Shown piece by piece: positions 36,230 to 47,189 of a DNA stretch of 64,000 bases; within the stretch, counting starts at the first letter, position 1; each line of letters starts with the position of its first letter. The notes under the pieces were generated by a model, which did not search any database, had not been told where the DNA came from, and worked only from the letters and a program-made list of their open reading frames with translations. Made by a program: the position numbers and the translations under genes. Origin of the DNA: Dryocosmus kuriphilus (taxonomy: Eukaryota; Arthropoda; Insecta; Hymenoptera; Cynipidae); NCBI GenBank assembly GCA_038277395.1, contig CM076192.1:16902299-16966298 (forward strand), written 5' to 3'.

Positions 36230-38010
36230 AAAAAGAACCCTATTCTTAGTAGAGCCTGGATCGCACGTGAACCTGATTAAGCTTAAGACTCTACAAGAAC
36301 AAATTGTAGTAGGGTATGATATCATTTAAGTCTCGTGTATAACCTCCGAATTATTGGACACTTATGGAACTATATGGATCCAACTATCACATCGACTAAT
36401 ATAATTCCATGTGGTACCGAATTATTTCCTTATTTCCGCCGATGGAATACTTGGCAGAGCTTACCTAAGAGAAGAACCGTCACAGTTGTCGTTTAGACTA
36501 TTTTCGTGCATACTAAAAGTAAAAGCTCGCGTAAAACAACCTGTAGCAATTAAAGTATCCAATCCGAAAGTATCCGAAGGATGTATACCTCGTGTAGAGG
36601 CTCCGATTGGAGTATACTTCAGCGAGGGGATAGTAAAGAACCGCAATGGTGTGTGCTACTCATACGCATACAATAAAATTGAGGCCGACGTTGAGTTCGG
36701 CCTAAAACCCCAAGAACTCATCTCCTTCGACTATTGTGAATTCCCTGCTACGAGTATCGAAGAATACAATTCTGATAATTGCTCTCGAATGTCAGGCATG
36801 AAGAGTGGATGCAGGATCGAACCACGCGAGTGATTAAGAGTCTCCATGTAAACCATCTAAGTGAACCCGAGAAGGTGTTAGTGTTAAGTTGGGCCAAGGA
36901 TTTTTCAGACATTCAGCAAATCAGCGGGGAACTGCTGACGGTCACTAATAAGGGGCAGTATAGAATTCACACCATTAGTGATGTCAATATCACAAAGAAA
37001 CAATATCGACAAGTACCGAACGCGCAAACGCAAATGGCCATCCGAGTCGAAAAACAATTAAAAAGTGAAGTGATTACCCCATCAAAATATCCTTACAGCT
37101 CCCCTGTCATGATCATTCCCAAAAAGCCCATAGAAATCAGGAATACTACAGCAATACTCCAGCGATCGATGGACATGGTCCTTAAAGGAATGTTAGGAAC
37201 CGAGACATTCGTCTACGTCGATGACATTGTTATCTACTCAGAAGTTTGTATGGTCACGACAAAAAGGCTCGAAGACTATTCAAGCGGCTGCGGCTGCGCG
37301 AAGTTATTCTGAAATTGAAACCAGATGAGTGCCATTTCCTATGCCCGGAAGTCGCTCATTTGTGGAATATCATAGGTGATGACAGAGTGAAACCCAAAAC
37401 AGCAAAAATCGTAGTATTTCAAGAATTCTCTCGACCAAGGGTGATGCGGGCTATTAGGCAATTTTTAGGTCTAACGGGCTACTATCGCCGGTTTATAGAA
37501 AACTGCGCAAAACTGGCTAAGCCCTTGGAATACTTGTTAAAGAAAGAATCCAAATTCATCTGGGGTCCTGAGCAAGAGCATAGCTACATAAAATTACACG
37601 GTTATCTCTGCGAAAAACCTATTTTAAGGTATCCTCATTTCACCAAACCCTTTAAACTGACCACGGATGATTCTTTATATACAATAGGCGCCGTGCTCTC
37701 AGAAAGGGAGGATAAAATGGACATCCCCGTCCCATATTACTCTAAGATACTTGCAGGAACCGAAAAGCGTTACTATATGACAGAAGAGAAATGATTCGCG
37801 GTACTCTCCTCGGTATTAAATTTTCAAGTATACCTCTACGGTCGGGAAGTAATTCTAGCATGCGATTATGAGCCAGTTCATTGGTTGACTTAGGCAGAAA
37901 ACACGGGTCCACGACTTATTCGCTGGAGATATAGACTCAACGTTTATCAGCACTATTTGGAGTACAAGAAAGGTAAGCTGAATAGAAGTGTAGAAGAAAT
38001 TTCAGGGCAC
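36230..38010 (+). pseudogene. Gypsy pol: protease, RT with internal deletion, RNase H
   Basis: Protease: 36238-36480 reads FLVEPGSHVNLIKL where the family has an Asp-Thr/Ser-Gly triad, so the catalytic Asp is lost; DGILGRAYLREE follows. Connector: 36490-36840. RT: SPVMIIPKKP at about 37105, then an abrupt jump to QRSMDMVLKGM and YVDDIVIYSE (about 37210). The part of the palm between these blocks, including the first catalytic Asp, is absent. Thumb: AIRQFLGLTGYYRRFIEN (about 37450). RNase H: KLTTDDSLYTIGAVLS to about 37995, with a stop at 37793. Integrase is not found between here and env. The product would be inactive. Confidence 0.75.
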
Positions 38011-38720
38011 CATATCGGCTTCTACAGTGAAACGGGTACTGCAGGGAAGGGAGGCATTAAGGAAAAGGAACAGATTCGGGATCTTTACAATACCATCTCA
38101 GATCGTTTAGGCCAAGTAACCTCCAACTCGGACCCAACTTCCAGTAAACTATCGCAGGACGAGGAACGTGTTCAAAGAAAAAAGGGAACAGCTCCTCCAA
38201 AAACCTTTCATCGCGCCTTGTCACTAAAGTCGACATCAGTGAAAGATGAAGGGTGAAAAAAGTGATCCCACACACCAAGTAACTACACCTTCTAGCATTT
38301 CAACTGACCGTGTATATAGTCCAAATGTGCGCAACCATCTGCACAAAAAGCGGAGTCGAAACCATCCGGATTAGACTCCAAGTGTCTGGCAGCTGTACGT
38401 ACACGGGTCCGAACAACCTTACCTCCTGCTAGCCGTGCGAAGGGAAAACGTTCGGTATCAAAAAGAGTTTCGAAAAAAGAACCATTGTCCCCATATTAGG
38501 GAAGAGATCTGTATAACAGGTTCAAGAAGTTAGAATACAGCAACGACCGAGATTATGAGGGATCCCGACAGCTGACGAATCCGACGAATGCACAAACCCC
38601 CAGCGTACTAAAATAACCTAAATTTAGAACAAATCCGAATAGACAGTCGACTACGGCAGCGAACCCGTGTAAAAAAAGGGCCTAATATGGCCATTCGTAG
38701 TCACGACCGTCGCTCCTCGG

Positions 38721-38920
38721 ATGACGCGTCCTCAGAGGGCAGCGACAATTTCGATCCGCACGTCTTCCGCAGGGACCACAGTATACAGCGATGGCTCGTG
38801 TACATACAATAAAAAGGGAGAACCCGAAGGGGGCGTGGGTGTTTTGTTCGGACTGGGTCATCCCTGGAATATATCCAAACGTGCTCAAGGAAGACAGCCT
38901 ATCAATGTCATACATATGCT
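38721..38920 (+). pseudogene. RNase H1-like domain fragment
   Basis: The plus strand reads TTVYSDGSCTYNKKGEPEGG, then VGVLFGLGHPWNISKRAQGR and QPIN. This is the N-terminal half of a eukaryotic RNase H1 fold: the YxDGSC strand carries the first catalytic Asp, followed by the GGVGV strand and the GHPWNIS and GRQPIN blocks. After this the frame no longer follows the family. It lies between the Gypsy RNase H and env, is distinct in sequence from the Gypsy RNase H at 37650, and could be an acquired second RNase H or a captured host fragment. Confidence 0.6.
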
Positions 38921-38989
38921 AGAGTTCCACGGAGGTCTTATTGGAACATCACAGTATACGATGATGGGCTCCCAATGGATGCTAAGATC

Positions 38990-40443
38990 AATGCACTTAA
39001 CCTAGCGCAAGCTAACTTATCTCATTCGATGTGCCAGTAAACTCATCTGGTTATATCTCAGCTGGAACATCTGCTTCAGGTTGCACTGCATCAAACAACT
39101 CAACAGAAGCAGCTCAAAACGCAGTTTTTAAAAACTCTCCATCATGTCAACGACATAGTATCGTCCGTTCACAACATCACCTGTACGCAGATGCCTACTC
39201 AAGTTCTTCATTCACTGGAATTCGGAATAGATGATTATTTACATTCATGGGACCAACTTATGAGGGTAATACATGCAGCACGAGAAGGAAAACTTCTTCA
39301 CCCATTCTTCTTACTTCTAAGCAATTTAAACATATATTTCGGGACCACATGTCAGTATCGAGGAACTTGATCAAGTGGCTATCGTAATCATTATCTGTAA
39401 AAAAGGAAACCTGCAGATTCTTATAGATATTCCAAAGCTGGACTAGAGTGAGTATTTCCTGTACATAAAGTATCCACTTCCAGTGCATCAACCTATTTTT
39501 GGGAAAAGAACCTGGAAGGATGTTCATCCGATCAATCTTCACTTACTTAGCTGTAGATGACATGCAACGCACATACATGCTCTTAAGTCGGGAAGACCAT
39601 AGGCACTGCAACAATATCAGGGATTATACCATATTTCCTGCATTATTTCAAATCTACGAGACGGTAACCCACCAAACATGTGCAATTCAACTACTACCCA
39701 ATCCAACTAAGGCATCATTTCAGTTGTGTGGCATCCAGATGGCATACGACTATCTCCCATACTGGCAAGAAATACCATCCCCTAACAGTTGGAAATATTC
39801 CATCTCGAAGGAAATTCACATCGAGGTTGACAGTCCTGATACCACCCTATGGGTGTTTAAGATTGGAGGAATGGGATTGATTCAACTTTCACCTGGATGT
39901 AGGTTGCGAACTCCAACAGCAACTCTGCCAAGATTGGGACCAATGATGGGATCAATCTTTATCATTTATGATTTTCCTATCCATATGGATTTAACTCAAC
40001 TATCACCTAAATTGTTTCACGTCAAACAAGCTGAACAATCCACAGAATACATCACCTCACTAACGTCAAGGAATCAAGAAGACCCTCTGTACCAAAAGGG
40101 CGAAAGGACATTAGAACAACTGAAACAACAGTTGTGCAATTTCAGCATCCAACGGAAAGAGAAGACTACACAAACCAGACTAAGACAAGGATCCTATATT
40201 GTTATTGGACTAATAATATTACTGTTTTTGATATACTTGTGTCACGCTAAAATCTTGTCCATTATAGTTACTTGCAGGACTTATTCCCATCGATCATCAT
40301 GCTCAGTGAACTCAGAAGGACCAGCAAGGTGGCTAGACTTGCCACCGGTACATTTGGCCTTAGAAATGCCGAACGCACATGTAGAGGACAGTACTACGAC
40401 GAACGCCGTAATGCAGAAGGGTTTTGTTCATCATTTATATTGA
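38990..40443 (+). pseudogene. Errantivirus-type env remnant
   Basis: The N-terminal part is readable in broken frames at 38990-39470, with helical Gln/His/Leu-rich text such as DYLHSWDQLMRVIHAAREGK. The C-terminal part is open from 39499 to 40443, with several Cys residues and a hydrophobic segment near 40195-40255 (IVIGLIILLFLIYLCH) that fits a transmembrane anchor. Its position after pol and the anchor support an env gene; the link to errantiviral env is by position and general wording. Frame breaks and missing start sequence make it non-functional. Confidence 0.6.
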
Positions 40444-40904
40444 TCCATCTTACGAGATACTCCAGGAACATACTTGTTGTACAGGCAATCTATCTTAACA
40501 TCACGTACTATCAAGTTGCCTATTCAGAAACTACAACCAACATAAAAAAAAACTATGCTCAATCGATAAAAGGTCTCGTAACTCCCCAATTCTGCCAATC
40601 TCATGAAAGAAAACGAACACCGTTCAACGCCAATGCAGTGTAGTGTCTTATAAATAAGGAACTAAAATTCCTTCTCAAGTGTTACGTTGAAATTGTGTCG
40701 TGGATTATGGCTCAATCCTCACAGACTCCGCTTGCCTGGATATGAGAAACGTATGCATATATGTATTAGGATATAAATTTTAGTAGTGTAAAGAATCACC
40801 TATCTTTTGTGAATACCATTCTATAGCTATAATTGCGTGATTTAATTGAGAATGATCAGCTCTGCACGGGAGGATCAACGATATCGGCCACTGGTAACAA
40901 CCGA

Positions 40905-41592
40905 GGCTGGTCGTTGGGAATTCGAGGGCGGTTTTGTTACGCTGGCTTCCGTGAGGGTGGACAACTAAATTTTCTAATAGCCAACCTCGCGGTATCCACA
41001 CGCCATACTTATAAGAAATGTCGTGGCCAAGATTGTTGTCTCTCCCGTGTCACTCATGTTCATAATCGGGCGCGTCGTCGTACAGGAGGAAAAGAGAGAG
41101 AGAGGGATAGAAAGGGAGTCGTGAAACCGAGAGCGCGAATAAACGTACATAGTGTTGGCGGAACACTGCACGGCCTGCCTCCTAAAGTCCAATTGTTACG
41201 AACGATTGTTGTTTTTAATTTGTTCGCCGGAGGTTGCCAAGCAGTCAGTCAGGAGGGACTCCTAACTGTTTATTTTATTTTTATGTGGGAATCGCTATCG
41301 TAACCACTCCTCCCTTTAGGGAAGTGTCCAAACTCGTCATGTCAGTCTTGTACGTTGAGTCTAAGTTCTGTCCGAAAAGGTCTTAATTTAAATAACAAGC
41401 ACTGGAATCACCTTAAAGAAATAACAGTAGCTGAACTTTATTTATCAAAAAAAATACATAATCCTTAATATTTACCACGCACCATCTTAAAAAGGGGGTG
41501 GCGGGCACGAACGTCGAGTCTACGTTTCAACAACGGTATAATTCAAGCCTGGATAATGTGAACCGAAACTGACCCCTTGGCTTCTACGAGAG

Positions 41593-41630
<38 letters not shown>

Positions 41631-43900
41631 AAGATTGCATAGTCTGAATTGCTAAACTTACGTCAAACCTTGCTGGCCGCTAGTGATTTCCTCGTTTGTG
41701 CACTTGCACCCACGGTCCAATAATCACTTCCCGCACTTCTCCTACCCGCAAGTTGTCACCCGAATTCACAATATTACAAGTTGTTTTGCCGATGTTTCTA
41801 GTCCTTTTTGGTATTTTAGAAATACCCCCTGGGCCGTTCTCATTAAAACTAACGTAGCGATTTTATTGTTTGATTTAACTTCGACAAAAAACCCCGGGGC
41901 ATTGAACACTTGAGTTGCACTGGGCACTTTCAGATGACAACCGCGACTCTGGGAAGCGCGAGTAAGAACTACGACGGAGCGAGGGTACTAAGTACCCAAA
42001 CTTACCGGGCTACTTGCTCGGGCAAGCTGCTGGCGGTAAATGCTATCGAGACAATGCAATGAGTTGCCTCGTTGTCTGAGGTATTTATGATTTTAAGTAG
42101 GGTTTTCAGCTGAGTTAGCACCCCGAGCGTGGGACCTTTGCACCGGCCGGATGCACTCCGCGTGACCACTAACTGCTGATTTTTGGAAATTATTGCAACT
42201 CAAAAATTTTGAAGGCACGCGTGCACTGTTGCTATGCAGTTAAATTCAAGTATTTAGTTAGTTTTCTGAATTAAAATCTCATACCGAAGAAATAATGTGT
42301 AAGTTCTTAAATTTAAATGTTCATATTTTGTTTATAATAATAGTTAGGAAGAATTTGCTTCCTATTGTCAATTTATTGTTGCCCCAGCTCAGCTTATTGA
42401 AATAGAAATATCACCAATCGACACCAATCAATAATTCCATTAATCAATCTTGTTAGTTATTAGTAATAATTCAAAGATTAATGTAAAAAGGACTCAGTAA
42501 CGAGTATTCGCATCAAATTAGTTATTAACGGTCGTCAATAAATAAATGAGCCATACTTAGCGTGGAGCAATAAATATATATATATATATTTATTCAATAA
42601 CAGTCCTATGGATGAATGTTAGGTGCTGTTACCTAAGTTATTGATTGGTGAAGGGCTGGTAAGCCTGAAGATCTACTAGCTATTAGTCGAGTGTGGACTC
42701 AATATCGATCCATGCAATTGGTTATTATTGATTATCGAGATTCTAGTTCTTACTGAGTGTTGTTCAAAATTAATATATATATAGCTGATAAGATTTTAGA
42801 GATTATTCCTGAGGAAAGTTTTATGTATTGTAAATAAATTATTGTTAAATTAAAGTTTTTAATCAGGTTTCGATTCGTCAGTCTTAGGCTAGCAGAACCA
42901 ATGAGAGGTGGTATATTTCTTAATTCATTGCTTACTTTTACTAATTAATAGTTTGGGTGTTGTCATGAACTAACGGGGAATTTATTTATTAAGTATTTCT
43001 AATCAATAAATAAATCGAATTCATGAAGTTAATGTTTAATTATTATTTATCCCTATATTAGAGATAATTTATTCGTTAGTTGCATCCATCTGGTTTTCTA
43101 TTATGAATACCAGTTGGATTCAACCAATTGATCAAATTATTCCATACTGATTCGATTCTTTTTATAAATGTCAAAAATTGCAACTATCTTTTATTAATAA
43201 TGTTAACGTTATTCATTAATTTTTGAATTTCGAGATTTTGGTAGTTCACGGAAAGCTAGGAAAATGGCTTATATGGCTTTTTGACTTTTAATAATAATTG
43301 AATTTGTTATTTAACTTTTAGTGGTCGCACGGACCTCTACGATTATCTGGAGAGCATAATTAAACAGGAGGTTCACACTCGACGTGCTTAACTGCATGCG
43401 GGAGGTGTCACCGATAGTCGGTGTTTCCGCCCACGTTTACTATACCCCTGACGCCTCTCTCTCCTTCTCTCTCACAGGTACATCTGCACTAGCGATGATG
43501 ATTGTGAGTGACATGGGAGGGACAACCATCTCGGCCATTGCACTTCTTATACTTAATGGCGTATGGATACCGTGAGTGTGGGCGACTAGGAAATTTAATT
43601 GTCCACCCTCACGGGGACCAACGTAACACAATACCACTTCTCATTGTTTCTACTCGCCTCATACCATCGAATCCAAAACTCGATTACAAAAATTTAATTT
43701 AACAATAAATTATTTATAAGACGTAAAAATTTGCCTTAAGAAGAATCCCTAAAATCCGTTTGGCTATTTATATATTAATTTTGAACAACATTCGGTAAGA
43801 ATTGGGATCTCAATGATCGATAACATCCAATACAGGGTTATATTCAAGTATTAATTGAATGGACCAATATTGGAATCACACTCGATCAATATTTAGTATA
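40905..43900. repeat. Rearranged block of inverted LTR-associated repeats
   Basis: 40905-41190 is the reverse complement of about 43400-43640 (shared words gagtgacatgggag, ggcgtatggataccg, tgtccaccctcacg). 43685-43880 is the reverse complement of about 42640-42850 (shared attaattttgaacaaca). The segment 41190-42165 is the inverted LTR-like sequence. The pieces form an order that fits two partial LTR-type units in opposite orientation. A GA microsatellite lies at 41592-41629. I see no intact gene. Confidence 0.6.
41190..42165 (-). mobile_element. LTR-like sequence, minus orientation
   Basis: Reverse complement of 33310-34045 with many mismatches. It reads on the minus strand through gcatttaccgccagcag, cccggtaagtttggg, agagtcgcggttgt, acttccctaa and cgttcgtaac. 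In this sense it continues into 41190-40905. Confidence 0.62.
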
Positions 43901-43949
43901 TCCATTCAGTTTTATCATCCTTTTACCATGGCTTTTTAGAAAAATCAAT

Positions 43950-44340
43950 ATGGCGGGCTTAATATGGCGGCTGAAGTTGATGAAAATGTCATCGAAAAAT
44001 ATTTAAACGTCTATAAAGTAGTTGAATGTTCATTCGATTATCAGGAAAGTCAATATCTGGACATTTTTTGGATTGAGAATTACGAATCTGACGTCAAAAT
44101 TTGAAAATTTTTAAAATCAAGATGGCGGATTCAGTATGGCGGATATAACATGCAAAAATTTATTTGATTTGCATGATGTTTGACACTCGGAGGTTTTCGG
44201 GGTCACTTAATTCGGATTTGAAATTCAAATTTGAAAATTCAAACTGGCGGGTTCAAAATGCTGAACCGGAAATGCAAAAAGTTATTTGATTTGCATGAGA
44301 CTTGACATTCTGGGGGTTTGTGGTCGCTGATTTCCAATTA
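43950..44340. repeat. About 125-bp repeats with the word atggcgg
   Basis: Copies begin near 43950, 44120 and 44247 and share a pair of tggcgg words, then tttgatttgcatgat or tttgatttgcatgag and a cttgacattc or tttgacactc end. Two clear copies and one diverged copy are visible. Confidence 0.65.
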
Positions 44341-44389
44341 GGGCAGATTTTTTAATAACTTTTTGGTAACATTTAGTCACGTTTTTGAC

Positions 44390-44960
44390 GATTAAAACAA
44401 AAAACTATGCGTTTTATAAAAAAATGGTGAAGAAAAATTTGTAGACGTTTTTGAAACACAACTTTGATCCTTAACTTTTTTTTTGTATCCCGCATAGTTT
44501 TGCTGAAAGGTGGATTTTTTTTATATATATAATAATATTTTTCAAAAATAAGTCAAAAAATATGCGTCTTATAAAAAAAGTGATAGAGAGCAAATTGGTA
44601 GATACTTTCGAGATGAATAACCTTATTTTAAAAGTTTTTGCGTATCTCCAATAGTTTGGGCGGAAAATTGCATCTTTGATTTTTGTAAAGCTTATTCGAT
44701 GGACAAAAACAGAACCGTTAGTCAAAAAACGTTGGGTAACGAACGCGTCCTTTCTTTTTAGGCCATAAAAAAAGTTTGCAGAAGCGCAATCCAATCCGAT
44801 TAGTCTTTTGAAAGTTATCCGGTATACAGACGACAGCAATGATAACAGACAGACACCAACAAACGTAAGACCTATTTTTTCAGATTCAGGAGCTCACGAA
44901 GCGTCGAGAATTTATGAAATTCGCGAAATTCAGTTTTCACATAAAGCTAATACCTTCTCA
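44390..44960. repeat. Second fragment of the 13.3-15.9 kb fold-back family
   Basis: It shares cccgcatagttttgctgaa, the aatttgtagac block, the cagaagcgcaatccaatcc block (complement at about 13720-13740 and 14530-14550) and the aaaacgttgggtaacgaac block. It is single-unit length. Confidence 0.68.
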
Positions 44961-44984
44961 TTAAAATGAGAATGTAAGAAATGC

Positions 44985-45128
44985 ATTTTCACTCTTCAGT
45001 TAAAAAATTAAAATACATTTTTTTTAAATGTTCACGAAAATTATAAGCTTTAAACTTTAAAAACCCATCTAAATTGGTTGAACAGTTTTGGACTAACGTT
45101 AATTTGTCCACGGGCACCTCATCCAGCA
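44985..45128. repeat. Outer arm piece of the second fold-back element
   Basis: 45050-45128 (aaattggttgaacagttttg and the following acgttaatttgtccac) is the reverse complement of 47128-47190. The sequence before it resembles the right end of the fold-back at 49261-49380. The block between the two partners holds the SINE trimer. Confidence 0.6.
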
Positions 45129-46015
45129 CCACTGTGCGAGGCCTCAGCAGATCCTTTCTTTCTCTTCAAGCTACATTCACATGGGAATACTCACAAGTAT
45201 ATCTCCACTGTGAGAACTTAATTATAAATACACACTTAAAATCAGTCTAATAAATTTTTTACGCCCGAAGTTTAAATATTTAAATATAAATTCTGAAAAT
45301 TCGAAATTTTGACGATTAGTACGGACAAATAATTTCTCGAAAAATGAATAAATCTGCCTCAGCCCGAATTTGAACCGGGAACGTCACTTTACATGAGTGA
45401 TGCGTTAGAATATTACGCCACCAAGGCCTCAGCAAATCCTTTCTTTCTCTTTAAGCTAAATTTACAGGGGAATACTCACACGTATATCACCAGTGTCACA
45501 AAATTCTTATAAATACACAATTCAAATCAATGTGGTTTTCGTCTAACAAATTTTTTATATCCGAGGTTTAAATATTTGAATATAAATTCCGAAAATTCGA
45601 AATTCTTACGATTATTACAAACAAATAATTTTTTGACGAGAAAAAATCTACCTCAGCCCGGATTTGAACCGGGAACGTGACTTTACATGAGTGATGCGTT
45701 AACCAATTACACCACCAAGGACCCAGCAGACTCTTTCTTTTTCTTCAAGCTATATTTACAGGGGAATACTCACACGCATATCTCCACTGCGAAAACATTC
45801 TTATAGATACAGAACTCGAATTAATATGGTTTTCGTCTAATATATTTTTTACGTCCGAGGTTTAAGTATTTAAATACAAATTTCGAAAATTCGAAATTTT
45901 GATGATTCGTAAGGACAGATAATTTTTAGAAGAAAAAGAAAAAATCTGCGTCCGTCCGGATTTGAACCGGCAACGTCACTTTACATGAGTTATGCGTTAG
46001 CTAATTACGCCACTG
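45129..46015 (-). mobile_element. Trimer of a tRNA-derived SINE
   Basis: Three tandem units of about 294 bases, with heads at 45357-45426, 45651-45720 and 45950-46014. On the minus strand each head has a matching Pol III box A (tggtgtaattgg in unit 2) and box B (ggttcaaatcc), with a perfect five-pair T stem (cccgg/ccggg) in unit 2. The anticodon loop would be catgtaa, reading TGT (Thr), and the acceptor stem pairs only with wobbles. Each head is followed on the minus strand by an AT-rich body that ends in ctttctttctcttcaagct (complement). The heads are too imperfect to be tRNA genes. Confidence 0.82.
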
Positions 46016-46039
46016 TTAACGAAAAAATATTATAGGAAT

Positions 46040-46470
46040 TTAAGTCAGTATAGGCCTATGATGTTTTTTTTATAATTAATTTCCTACAATTTTTTCGCGA
46101 TTATGGGGAATTAATTACAGAATCGCATTATATGGAAAACGATTACAGGATAATCAGCATTGGAATAAATAATACAAAAATATTGAAGGAATTAATATAG
46201 AAAGTAGACAAGAAAAACTGCAAAGCGGAGGGATTTCTTGTAGGCCACATGGGTACACAAAAATGGCGATTCTGTACAAATAAAATTTTCACGAAAAAAA
46301 ATATCTGTAAATTCTCTATTTCTCTCAAAAATCACTCGAAATTTCATTGAAATCCATGAAGCCACCAGTGTGGTCGTGGGCGGAATAACAATTAGTATAG
46401 ATTGGATATAATGTAAAGGCATAAGCAAAATGAGGTTATCTAAGTATTATAGTACATTGCACAACAAGTT
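46040..46470. other. AT-rich stretch without recognisable gene
   Basis: Between the SINE trimer and the hairpin. Two short minus-strand frames here look accidental: they have no family wording and overlap each other. Confidence 0.4.
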
Positions 46471-46605
46471 GAGAATTGGCATATTTACCAGGGACCTGAA
46501 TTTGACGCCGGAGGGCCGCTGAAAGCTCGATTCATATAGCTTTCGGCCGTCAACTTCAGATCTCTGGTTAAATGTGTCAATTCTGCATACTACTTTTCAC
46601 AACGA
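46470..46605. repeat. Imperfect hairpin, MITE-like
   Basis: The left half (agaattggcatatttaccag, then gacctgaatttgacgccgg) pairs with the right half (complement of ctttcggccgtcaacttcag, then atctctggttaaatgtgtca). The loop contains tcgattcatat. Length is about 130 bases. It could be a small hairpin element or a structured RNA; the sequence alone does not decide. Confidence 0.6.
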
Positions 46606-46639
46606 GTTTATCGAAAATTCGATTTTCGACGTATGAAGA

Positions 46640-47127
46640 GCATGAGCGAGAATACGAAACGATACCTGTTTCTATAAAATAAGATAGTCCTCCTCTTCAC
46701 CGAATCACCGAACATTTCGTCTCATGTTTTGACCGTTTTGACGTAGACGCCATTTTGAATGTTTAAGTTGGTGTGAACGTAGCTACGAATAAGCGAGCGC
46801 GCGAGAATCGTACATCGATATGCTACGATTTGACACGAAAACATTCGATGACTTTTCCTCACTCATTTGGGTTGAGTAATATAAGCCGAAGATTGTTTTC
46901 CTCACTCTTGAGGAAGCAACGTGTAATCGGCCAAATTCGCCATGCTCTGCAGACGACGAAAATCGACTTTTCGATACTCGAGTTGTGAAAAATATATTAC
47001 CTACCACGTCCAAAAGATAACTTTAGCACTCGACACTTTTCTCAGCACTCGCGAGCAATGGCAAACAAAACACAAAATGAACACGAACGCACGGAAGCGG
47101 GAGATGCGGTGGTCGCATAGTGATGCA
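46640..47127. other. Block of balanced GC with short ORFs on both strands
   Basis: This block differs in composition from its AT-rich flanks. ttttcctcactc occurs twice (46852 and 46898). Short open frames exist on both strands, and none matches a family I know. It may be the promoter or 5' end of the element that carries it, since it lies just inside one arm of the fold-back. Confidence 0.3.
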
Positions 47128-47189
47128 GAATGAGGTGCCTGTGAACAAATTAACTTTTGGCCAAAACTGTTCGACCAATTTGGATGTTT

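Larger units (their letters stand above)
34046..40650 (+). mobile_element. Degraded Gypsy/errantivirus-type LTR retrotransposon, internal region
   Basis: After the LTR-like block and primer-binding-like site, an untranslated leader of about 1 kb precedes gag (35137), then protease, RT and RNase H (36240-38010), an extra RNase H1-like piece (38721) and an env region (38990-40443). The order gag-pol-env is that of insect errantivirus-type Gypsy elements. The integrase is missing. I see no directly repeated 3' LTR. Instead an inverted LTR-like sequence lies at 41190-42165, so this locus is rearranged. Confidence 0.75.

Noticed and set aside
45357..46014. Three functional tRNA-Thr genes
   Set aside because: The acceptor stems need several wobbles, position 33 of the loop is not T and the heads sit at regular spacing within SINE bodies.
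46773..47013. Overlapping short frames on both strands in the GC-balanced block
   Set aside because: Neither has motifs, and they overlap antisense to each other.
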